From Pseudomonas sp. W4I3 (GTDB taxonomy: Bacteria > Pseudomonadota > Gammaproteobacteria > Pseudomonadales > Pseudomonadaceae), in NCBI RefSeq assembly GCF_030816195.1, contig NZ_JAUSXS010000001.1, positions 186,001 to 250,000 of the forward strand: DNA of 64,000 bases, given 5' to 3'. Shown here in pieces: positions 57,261 to 64,000 of this stretch (positions are counted from its first letter, which is position 1; each line of letters begins with the position of its first letter). Below the pieces are notes generated by a model. That model was not told the origin of the DNA. It saw only the letters and a program-made list of their open reading frames with translations, and made no database searches. Both the position numbers and the translations under genes were made by a program.

Positions 57261-57689
57261 TCAGCGTCCAGCATTACGCTCGGCATTGCGGATCGAAATC
57301 TGGGTGTTCAACGTCCAGAAGTCATACAGCACACCAATCAGGAACAAGCCACCGGTCAGCAGGTAGATCAGGCCGGTGATCCATTTGCCCTGGTACATCC
57401 GGTGCACACCGAACACGCCCAAAAATGCCAACAGGATCCAGGCCACGTTGTATTCGATGGGCCCGGCGGTAAAACGCAGGTCGGCTTCGCGGTCCATGGC
57501 CGGGATCAGGAACAGGTCGATCAGCCAGCCAATACCCAGCAGGCCAAAGGTGAAAAACCAGATTGTTCCGGTGACCGGCTTGCCGTAATAGAAGCGATGG
57601 GCTCCGGTAAAACCGAAAATCCACAGCAGGTAACCGATCACCTTGCTGTGGGTGTCTTGCTGCGAACCAACCTGTTGATAGGTGTTCAT
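57261..57689 (-). CDS. TM2-domain membrane protein
   Basis: The 142-residue product has two consecutive TM2-type units: KVIGYLLWIFGFTGAHRFYY with GLLGIGWLIDLFLIP, and WILLAFLGVFGVHRMYQGKW with GGLFLIGVLYDFW. Each has two hydrophobic segments with a Gly-rich turn and the HR-Y motif. Function unknown. The doubled TM2 unit is notable. Divergent from the NlpC/P60 gene across 249 bp. Confidence 0.9.
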   Translation of the reverse strand: MNTYQQVGSQQDTHSKVIGYLLWIFGFTGAHRFYYGKPVTGTIWFFTFGLLGIGWLIDLFLIPAMDREADLRFTAGPIEYNVAWILLAFLGVFGVHRMYQGKWITGLIYLLTGGLFLIGVLYDFWTLNTQISIRNAERNAGR

Positions 57690-57938
57690 GGAATACCTCT
57701 TTTCACTCGATAGATAAATTTGTTCATTTTTTTTGTGACTTTTTTACGGGCGCCCGACGCACGGTAAATGCTATCTTCCTCGCCTCAAAGCCTTATACCG
57801 CCTGGCTTGTGTAGGACAATTGCGACGAATCGTCGCGTTTTTCCTGAATTTGACCCCAAGGTTCAGTCGACAAACGGCCTGGGAACGTCACAAAAACCTG
57901 TTATAAAGTTGCGCGCAAACCCATAAGAGCCACGCCTA

Positions 57939-58577
57939 ATGCGACCATTTTTCAAGACATGGCTAACCATTTGCCTATTAATGCCACTGGCCGCCCACGC
58001 CACCAATCGTGAGCAACGTCTTCCAAACGTTAACGGTTTCACCCCTAAAGTTCATAGCACGCCCAGCACCGCAAAATCGGTAAAGCCGACCGTCAGCCGC
58101 CCGACTCAACTGAGCAAGGCCCACGGTAAAACGCTTTCCACCCAGCTGGCCGTCAATACCAAGCAAAGCAGCAACGTCCTCAGCCGCGCCGTCAACGTGC
58201 TCGGTACTCCTTATCGTTGGGGCGGCAGCAGCCCAAGTAAAGGGTTCGACTGCAGCGGCTTGGTGAAATATGCTTTCAACGACGTCAAGGCAGTGGATTT
58301 GCCACGCACGTCCAACGCCATGGCGGCCGGCCACGGCTTGAAAGTTGATCGCAAAGACCTCAAGCCAGGCGACTTGCTGTTCTTCAAGCTCAAGAGCCGC
58401 CAGGTCAACCACGTTGCCATTTACCTGGGCAACGACCGCTTTATCCACGCGCCGCGGCGCGGCAAGTCGGTGAGCATCGACACGTTGAAAAAACCGTTCT
58501 GGGACAAGAACTATGTGATCGCCAAGCGGGTGCTGCCAAAAGAGCAGAACAATAACCTGCGGATCGTGCAGCGCTGA
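57939..58577 (+). CDS. NlpC/P60 (C40) family cell-wall peptidase
   Basis: The 212-residue product has a signal peptide (about 1-21, ending AHA), a Ser/Thr/Lys-rich linker of about 60 residues, and an NlpC/P60 domain. Catalytic Cys105 lies in KGFDCSGLVKYAF, His158 in QVNHVAIYLG and a third polar residue His170 in FIHAP. It probably cleaves peptidoglycan stem peptides in the periplasm. A TATAAA-like -10 lies about 30 bp upstream of the start. Confidence 0.93.
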   Translation: MRPFFKTWLTICLLMPLAAHATNREQRLPNVNGFTPKVHSTPSTAKSVKPTVSRPTQLSKAHGKTLSTQLAVNTKQSSNVLSRAVNVLGTPYRWGGSSPSKGFDCSGLVKYAFNDVKAVDLPRTSNAMAAGHGLKVDRKDLKPGDLLFFKLKSRQVNHVAIYLGNDRFIHAPRRGKSVSIDTLKKPFWDKNYVIAKRVLPKEQNNNLRIVQR

Positions 58578-58602
58578 GCTTCAGCTGAATACAGTTAAAC
58601 AA

Positions 58603-58692
58603 TGTGGGAGGGGGCTTGCCCCCGATGGCAGCGTGTCAGTCACCGGATTCGTTGGCTGATCCACCGCTATCGGGGGCAAGCCCCCTCCCACA
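58603..58692. repeat. REP doublet, GTGGGAGGGGGC family
   Basis: TGTGGGAGGGGGCTTGCCCC and its inverted copy between the convergent NlpC/P60 and pilT genes. Confidence 0.85.
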
Positions 58693-58716
58693 TTTGTTTT
58701 GTGTTGCCCCGGCGAT

Positions 58717-59751
58717 CTAGATGTCCGTAGGCACCCTCGCCTTTTCGCGGGCATCCTCTCGACTGACCACACCCTCCCCGACCAGCGCCTTCAAGCTCAT
58801 ATCCAGCGTCTTCATGCCCAACGCCCCACCGGTCTGGATGGCCGAGACCATCTGCGCCACCTTGTCTTCGCGGATCAGATTGCGAATGGCCGGCGTCGCC
58901 AGCATGATTTCGTGAGCCGCTACGCGTCCGCCGCTGGTCTTCTTCACCAACACCTGGGAGACCACCGCCTGCAGGGACTCCGCCAGCATCGAGCGGACCA
59001 TGGACTTTTCCACCGCCGGGAACACGTCCACCAGCCTGTCTACCGTCTTTGCCGCCGAGGTGGTGTGCAAGGTGCCAAATACCAGATGCCCGGTCTCAGC
59101 GGCCGTCAGCGCCAGGCGAATGGTTTCCAGGTCACGCAGTTCACCCACCAGAATCACATCCGGGTCTTCGCGTAATGCCGAGCGCAGGGCCACCGAGAAG
59201 CTGTGGGTATCACGATGCACCTGGCGCTGGTTGATCAACGCCAGTTTCGGCCGGTGGATAAATTCAATCGGGTCTTCCAGCGTGAGGATGTGCTGGCGAC
59301 GATGGCAATTCAGATAATCGATCATCGCCGCCAACGTGGTGGATTTGCCGGAGCCGGTGGGGCCCGTCACCAGCACCAGGCCACGCGGCAACTGCGCGAT
59401 ACGCTGGAACACCTCGCCCAGGCCGAGGCTTTCCAGGCTCTGAACTTCCTTGGGAATCGTGCGAAACACCGCCCCCACACCCCGCTCCTGCTGGAACACA
59501 TTGGCGCGAAAGCGTGCGACGCCGGGCAGCTCGAAGGCGAAATCCGTTTCAAGAGATGTTTCGAAATCCTTTTGTTGGTATTGGTTGAGCAAAGGGCTCA
59601 ATAAATCCGCAACCTGGGACCCGACCAGTACCGGGCTTTCCAGCGGCCAGACCTCGCCATCGATGCGCAGCATCGGTGCCAGGCCGGCCGACAGATGCAG
59701 GTCGGAGGCGCCACGTTGCACGCTGGCGGTCAGTAATTCAGTGATATCCAT
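58717..59751 (-). CDS. pilT: Type IV pilus retraction ATPase PilT
   Basis: The 344-residue hexameric ATPase drives pilus retraction. It has the N-terminal PAS-like region (GASDLHLSAGLAPMLRIDG), Walker A GPTGSGKST, Asp box TLEDPIEF, Walker B ILVGELRD, His box GHLVFGTLHTT and the retraction-specific AIRNLIRE. No pilU gene follows in the operon direction; a REP doublet and an unrelated convergent gene lie there. Divergent from yggS across 57 bp. The longer frame inside the yggS region is rejected. Confidence 0.96.
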   Translation of the reverse strand: MDITELLTASVQRGASDLHLSAGLAPMLRIDGEVWPLESPVLVGSQVADLLSPLLNQYQQKDFETSLETDFAFELPGVARFRANVFQQERGVGAVFRTIPKEVQSLESLGLGEVFQRIAQLPRGLVLVTGPTGSGKSTTLAAMIDYLNCHRRQHILTLEDPIEFIHRPKLALINQRQVHRDTHSFSVALRSALREDPDVILVGELRDLETIRLALTAAETGHLVFGTLHTTSAAKTVDRLVDVFPAVEKSMVRSMLAESLQAVVSQVLVKKTSGGRVAAHEIMLATPAIRNLIREDKVAQMVSAIQTGGALGMKTLDMSLKALVGEGVVSREDAREKARVPTDI

Positions 59752-59808
59752 AGGGCTTTCCATTTCCAGTAGAATGCCGCGGACTCCATATCCACGGGCG
59801 CAACTTGA

Positions 59809-60495
59809 ATGTCGACGATAGCAGACAACATCGGCCTGGTTAGCCAGCGCATCCGCGCCGCCGCCGACGCCGTGCAGCGTGACGCAAGCGGCATCCACCT
59901 GCTGGCCGTGAGCAAGACCAAACCGGCGCACGCCGTGCGCGAAGCGTTTGCCGCCGGCTTGCATGACTTTGGCGAAAACTACCTGCAGGAAGCCCTGGGC
60001 AAACAGGCCGAATTAACCGACCTGCCCTTGAGTTGGCACTTCATCGGCCCCATTCAATCGAACAAGACTCGCGCCATCGCCGAGAACTTCGCTTGGGTGC
60101 ATTCCGTGGACCGCCTGAAAATCGCACAACGCCTGTCCGAACAACGCCCTGCCGACCTGCCTGCATTGAATATCTGCATCCAGGTCAACGTCAGTGGCGA
60201 AGCCAGCAAGTCCGGCTGCACACCCGCCGACCTGCCGGCCCTGGCCAACGCCATCAGCGCCCTGCCGCGCCTGAAGCTGCGCGGTTTGATGGCGATCCCC
60301 GAGCCCACTGAAGACCGCGCGGCGCAGGATGCGGCGTTCGCCACTGTGCGTGAGCTGCAAGCCAGCCTGAACCTGCCACTGGACACACTTTCCATGGGCA
60401 TGAGCCACGATCTCGAGTCGGCCATCGCTCAAGGCGCCACTTGGGTGCGGATCGGTACCGCACTGTTTGGTGCCCGCGACTACAGCCAGCCGTGA
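59809..60495 (+). CDS. yggS: PLP homeostasis protein YggS
   Basis: The 228-residue PLP-binding TIM-barrel protein has LLAVSKTKPA with the PLP lysine (Lys36), HDFGENYLQEALGK, WHFIGPIQSNKTR and SMGMSHDLESAIAQGATWVR. It buffers free PLP and affects amino and keto acid pools. First gene of the conserved yggS-proC-yggT unit. Confidence 0.96.
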   Translation: MSTIADNIGLVSQRIRAAADAVQRDASGIHLLAVSKTKPAHAVREAFAAGLHDFGENYLQEALGKQAELTDLPLSWHFIGPIQSNKTRAIAENFAWVHSVDRLKIAQRLSEQRPADLPALNICIQVNVSGEASKSGCTPADLPALANAISALPRLKLRGLMAIPEPTEDRAAQDAAFATVRELQASLNLPLDTLSMGMSHDLESAIAQGATWVRIGTALFGARDYSQP

Positions 60496-60528
60496 AATGG
60501 CTGACGTTCATTTAGCTAAGGACCTGTC

Positions 60529-61347
60529 ATGAAAGACACGCGTATTGCCTTTATCGGCGCCGGTAACATGGCGGCCAGCCTGATCGGCGGCCTGCGGGCC
60601 AAGGGCCTGGAAGCCACGCAGATCCGCGCCAGCGACCCGGGCGCCGAAACCCGCGCCCGCGTCAGCGCCGAACACGGCATCGAGACTTTTGCCGACAACG
60701 CCGAGGCCATCCAGGGCGTCGACGTGATCGTACTTGCGGTCAAGCCCCAGGCCATGAAGGCGGTGTGCGAGAGCCTGCGCCCGAGCCTGCAGGCCCATCA
60801 ACTGGTGGTGTCGATCGCCGCCGGCATTACCTGCGCCAGCATGACCAACTGGCTCGGCGCCCAGCCGATCGTGCGCTGCATGCCCAATACCCCGTCCTTG
60901 CTGCGCCAGGGCGTGAGCGGTTTGTACGCCACCGCCGAAGTCAGCGCCGCACAGCGTGAGCAGGCTCAGCAATTGTTATCCGCCGTGGGCATCGCCCTGT
61001 GGCTGGAGCAGGAGCAGCAACTGGACGCGGTCACCGCCGTGTCCGGCAGCGGCCCGGCGTACTTTTTCCTGTTGATCGAAGCCATGACCGCTGCCGGCGT
61101 GAAACTGGGCCTGCCTGCCGACGTTGCCGAGCAACTGGCCGAACAAACCGCCTTGGGCGCCGCGAAAATGGCGGTGTCCAGCGATGTGGACGCGGCCGAG
61201 CTGCGCCGTCGCGTGACGTCTCCGGGCGGCACCACGCAAGCGGCCATCGAATCGTTCCAGGCCGGCGGCTTCGAAGCCCTGGTGGAAAAAGCACTGGGTG
61301 CTGCGGCACATCGTTCGGCCGAGATGGCCGAACAACTGGGTAAATAG
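60529..61347 (+). CDS. proC: Pyrroline-5-carboxylate reductase
   Basis: Last step of proline synthesis, NAD(P)H-dependent. The 272-residue product has the Rossmann motif IAFIGAGNMAASLIGGL, VLAVKPQAM, RCMPNTPSLLRQGV, and the C-terminal SGSGPAYFFLLIEAM with VTSPGGTTQAAI. It follows yggS by 33 bp. Confidence 0.97.
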   Translation: MKDTRIAFIGAGNMAASLIGGLRAKGLEATQIRASDPGAETRARVSAEHGIETFADNAEAIQGVDVIVLAVKPQAMKAVCESLRPSLQAHQLVVSIAAGITCASMTNWLGAQPIVRCMPNTPSLLRQGVSGLYATAEVSAAQREQAQQLLSAVGIALWLEQEQQLDAVTAVSGSGPAYFFLLIEAMTAAGVKLGLPADVAEQLAEQTALGAAKMAVSSDVDAAELRRRVTSPGGTTQAAIESFQAGGFEALVEKALGAAAHRSAEMAEQLGK

Positions 61348-61372
61348 TCGTCCCTTACCAAGGTAATCAAAC

Positions 61373-61960
61373 ATGCTCGGAATCAATGACGCTGCCGTTT
61401 TCATCATCCAGACCCTGGGCAGCCTGTACCTGCTGATCGTGCTGATGCGCTTTATCCTGCAACTGGTGCGGGCGAACTTCTACAACCCACTGTGCCAGTT
61501 CGTGGTCAAGGCCACCCAACCGCTGCTCAAGCCGCTGCGTCGGGTGATCCCGAGCCTGTTTGGGCTGGACATGTCGTCGCTGGTGCTGGCACTGCTGCTG
61601 CAGATCCTGCTGTTTGTAGTGATCCTGATGCTCAACGGCTACCAAGCCTTCACGGTGCTGCTGTTGCCGTGGGCGCTGATCGGCATTTTCTCGCTGTTTT
61701 TGAAGATCATTTTCTGGTCGATGATCATCAGCGTGATCCTGTCGTGGGTCGCACCCGGCAGCCGCAGCCCGGGCGCCGAGCTGGTCTACCAGATCACTGA
61801 ACCGGTGCTGGCGCCGTTCCGTCGCCTGATTCCCAACCTGGGCGGCCTGGATATTTCGCCGATCTTCGCGTTTATCGCGATCCAACTGATCCAGAGCTGG
61901 GTGATCCCGCGCCTGGCGTTCTATGCGTTCATGCCCAAAGAGCTGTTCGGCCTGATCTGA
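61373..61960 (+). CDS. yggT: YggT family membrane protein
   Basis: The 195-residue product holds two YggT units, each with paired membrane segments and the R-x-I-P motif (LKPLRRVIPSLFGLDMSS; LAPFRRLIPNLGGLDISP). The family is linked to membrane or division-site functions, but the role is unsettled. Last gene of the yggS-proC-yggT unit, 25 bp after proC. Confidence 0.94.
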   Translation: MLGINDAAVFIIQTLGSLYLLIVLMRFILQLVRANFYNPLCQFVVKATQPLLKPLRRVIPSLFGLDMSSLVLALLLQILLFVVILMLNGYQAFTVLLLPWALIGIFSLFLKIIFWSMIISVILSWVAPGSRSPGAELVYQITEPVLAPFRRLIPNLGGLDISPIFAFIAIQLIQSWVIPRLAFYAFMPKELFGLI

Positions 61961-61982
61961 ATAGCTCAAACACGCTAGACAA

Positions 61983-62071
61983 TGTGGGAGGGGGCTTGCC
62001 CCCGATTGCGGTGGATCAGTCAAATAGAGGTCGACTGACACGCTGTCATCGGGAGCAAGCCCCCTCCCACA
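61983..62071. repeat. REP doublet, GTGGGAGGGGGC family
   Basis: TGTGGGAGGGGGCTTGCCCC and an inverted copy (GGGAGCAAGCCCCCTCCCAC) between yggT and metX. Confidence 0.85.
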
Positions 62072-62161
62072 TTTTGTATCTGTGTACGGGTGCAGGCCTT
62101 TGCTTGCCGCTGGGGTTCGCGCTCTTTAGACTTACGCCTCATTTAAACGAGAGCAGGGTCG

Positions 62162-63302
62162 ATGCCAACTGCCTTCCCCCCCGATTCCGTTGGACTGGTC
62201 GTGCCCCAAGTGGCGCACTTTAGCGAACCACTGGCCCTGGCCTGCGGCCGCTCGCTGCCTGCCTACGACCTGATCTACGAAACCTACGGCCAACTGAACG
62301 CCACCGCGAGCAACGCCGTGCTGATTTGCCACGCCTTGTCCGGCCACCATCATGCGGCAGGCTTCCACAGCGTTGACGAGCGCAAGCCCGGCTGGTGGGA
62401 CAGCTGCATCGGCCCAGGCAAGCCCATCGACACCAACAAATTCTTTGTGGTCAGCCTGAACAACCTCGGCGGCTGCAACGGCTCCACCGGCCCCCAGCAG
62501 CCTGAACCCGGAAACCGGCAAGCCGTTCGGCGCCGACTTCCCGGTGTTGACAGTGGAAGACTGGGTGCACAGCCAGGCGCGCCTTGCCGACCGGCTGGGC
62601 ATCGACCAATGGGCGGCCGTGATCGGTGGCAGCCTGGGCGGCATGCAGGCCCTGCAATGGACCATCACCTACCCGGACCGCGTGCGCCACTGCCTGGCCA
62701 TCGCCTCGGCGCCCAAGCTGTCTGCGCAAAACATTGCCTTCAACGAAGTGGCGCGCCAAGCCATCCTCACCGACCCCGAGTTCCACGGTGGTTCGTTCCA
62801 GGAAGCCGGCGTGATCCCCAAGCGTGGCCTGATGCTGGCGCGGATGGTCGGGCACATCACCTACCTGTCCGATGATTCCATGGGCGAAAAATTCGGCCGT
62901 GGCCTCAAGAGCGAGAAGCTCAACTACGACTTCCACAGCGTCGAGTTCCAGGTCGAAAGCTACCTGCGGTATCAGGGCGAGGAGTTCTCCGGGCGTTTCG
63001 ACGCCAACACCTACCTGCTGATGACCAAGGCGCTGGACTACTTCGACCCGGCGGCGAACCACGACGACGATCTGGCGAAAACCTTCGAGCACGCCACGGC
63101 CAAGTTCTGCGTGATGTCGTTCACCACCGACTGGCGTTTCTCCCCGGCGCGCTCTCGTGAGCTGGTGGATGCGCTGATGGCTGCGCGCAAAGACGTCTGC
63201 TACCTGGAGATCGATGCTCCGCAAGGCCACGACGCCTTCCTGATTCCGATTCCCCGTTATCTGCAGGCGTTCAGTAACTACATGAACCGTATAGCACTGT
63301 GA
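62162..63302 (+). pseudogene. metX: Homoserine O-acyltransferase MetX, interrupted by a +1 frameshift
   Basis: Activates homoserine for methionine synthesis (alpha/beta-hydrolase fold). The first part ([16 protein letters not shown] to [12 protein letters not shown]) and the second part (from [20 protein letters not shown] through the nucleophile elbow GGSLGGMQ to the end [19 protein letters not shown]) are each intact but in different frames. They join at a run of five C (62491-62495); four C would restore a continuous 379-residue protein of normal length. Either the strain carries a metX-breaking mutation or the read has a homopolymer error. metW follows 7 bp later, the usual metXW pair. 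Confidence 0.93.
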
Positions 63303-63309
63303 GAACGCC

Positions 63310-63930
63310 ATGAGAGCCGACCTGGAAATCATCCAAGACTGGATCCCCGCCGGCAGCCGCGTGCTCGACCTGGGCTGCGGCGATGGCGAGCTGCTGAGCT
63401 GGCTGCGCGACAACAAGCAAGTCACCGGCTACGGCCTGGAAAACGATCCGGACAACATCGCCCAGTGCGTGGCCAAAGGCATCAACGTGATCGAGCAGGA
63501 CCTGGACAAGGGCCTGGGCAACTTTGCCAGCAACAGCTTTGACATCGTGGTGATGACCCAGGCCCTGCAAGCGGTGCACTACCCGGACCGTATCCTCGAC
63601 GAAATGCTGCGCGTCGGCCGCCAATGCATCATCACCTTCCCCAATTTCGGACACTGGCGCTGCCGCTGGTACCTGGCCACCAAGGGCCGCATGCCGGTGT
63701 CGGACTTCCTGCCGTACACCTGGTACAACACGCCGAACATCCACTTCTGCACCTTCGAAGACTTCGAAGCCCTGTGTGGCGAGCGTGAGGCCAAGGTGAT
63801 CAACCGCCTTGCCGTCGATCAACAGCACCGCCACGGCTGGGCGAGTAAGCTATGGCCCAACCTGTTGGGCGAAATCGGCATCTACCGGGTCAGCAGTCCT
63901 GGCCTGATCGACCACAAGATTGCCGTCTAA
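63310..63930 (+). CDS. metW: Methionine biosynthesis protein MetW (methyltransferase-like)
   Basis: The 206-residue class I methyltransferase-fold protein has the SAM motif VLDLGCGDGELLSWL and VVMTQALQAVHYPDRILDEM, then TFPNFGHWRCRWYLA. It works with MetX in homoserine activation in proteobacteria; the exact biochemical role is unclear. Its start is 7 bp after metX, so it is probably co-transcribed. Confidence 0.95.
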   Translation: MRADLEIIQDWIPAGSRVLDLGCGDGELLSWLRDNKQVTGYGLENDPDNIAQCVAKGINVIEQDLDKGLGNFASNSFDIVVMTQALQAVHYPDRILDEMLRVGRQCIITFPNFGHWRCRWYLATKGRMPVSDFLPYTWYNTPNIHFCTFEDFEALCGEREAKVINRLAVDQQHRHGWASKLWPNLLGEIGIYRVSSPGLIDHKIAV

Positions 63931-63951
63931 TTACTTTCACGAGGGACGCTC

Positions 63952-64000
63952 ATGAGTCGTTTGGCTATTTTTCTATTGACCGCCTGCCTGGGCGCCAGCG
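63952..64000 (+). CDS. Start of a downstream secreted protein (DUF4426 expected), cut by the window end
   Basis: Only 16 codons are visible: MSRLAIFLLTACLGAS, a typical signal-peptide start, 21 bp after metW. In Pseudomonas the gene after metW is usually a DUF4426 protein; that identity is from synteny, not from the visible residues. Confidence 0.55.
   Translation, partial: MSRLAIFLLTACLGAS

Noticed and set aside
15697..62071. CRISPR array suggested by the many repeats
   Set aside because: Repeats are widely scattered inverted pairs without regular spacers or cas genes; they are REP elements.

Overview
The window is a high-GC gammaproteobacterial chromosome segment, almost certainly from the Pseudomonas fluorescens group. 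The evidence is the pilGHIJ-chpA / gshB / tonB3 / algH / ruvX / pyrR / pyrB / pyrC' / pilT / yggS / proC / yggT / metX / metW order known from Pseudomonas, an ahcY gene with an S-adenosylhomocysteine (SAH) riboswitch, and many intergenic REP doublets of the two sequence families typical of P. fluorescens. No rRNA, tRNA, CRISPR array, transposase or prophage was seen. Identifications rest on reading the sequence and on memory of the families; no database search was run. Layout: 0-9 kb holds transketolase, an ArsR-methyltransferase fusion next to metK, ligB, small envelope genes, mltA and a MAPEG protein. 9-16.7 kb holds a CPA1-type antiporter, a formate/nitrite-type channel, a full-length ExoU-like patatin phospholipase, a thioesterase, then riboswitch-ahcY and metF. 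16.7-28.7 kb holds an orphan glycosyltransferase-like gene, a solute-binding protein, rhlE, yceI/cytochrome b561, bioA, rsmE, a solute-binding protein / D-amino-acid-dehydrogenase-like / LysR group and a hemolysin III family protein. 28.9-37.1 kb is a complete biotin-independent malonate decarboxylase locus (mdcABCDEGH, transporter madLM, regulator mdcR). 37.2-40.9 kb is the accessory part: a small DUF6124-like gene with an elaborate structured leader, a decayed higBA pair, an HTH-NBR1-Ig fusion protein, and a 2-oxoglutarate oxygenase-like gene followed by a LysE exporter. 41-51 kb is the Pil-Chp chemosensory system for twitching motility, lacking pilK and chpB. 51-64 kb is conserved housekeeping (glutathione, TonB, RuvX, pyrimidine synthesis, pilT, proline, methionine). 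Themes: the methionine/SAM cycle recurs (metK with its SAM-type methyltransferase regulator, riboswitch-controlled ahcY, metF, metX, metW). Type IV pilus function recurs (pilGHIJ-chpA-chpC, tonB3, pilT). The most promising undescribed item is the roughly 265-nt leader of the small gene at 37.3 kb. It carries a 7+9-nt sequence pair twice in direct orientation and once in inverted orientation. The inverted copy is presented in a hairpin loop and is complementary to the Shine-Dalgarno region, and an intrinsic terminator lies between the upstream direct copy and that loop. This looks like a cis-acting RNA switch. The other strong anomaly is a one-base C-run insertion that breaks metX.
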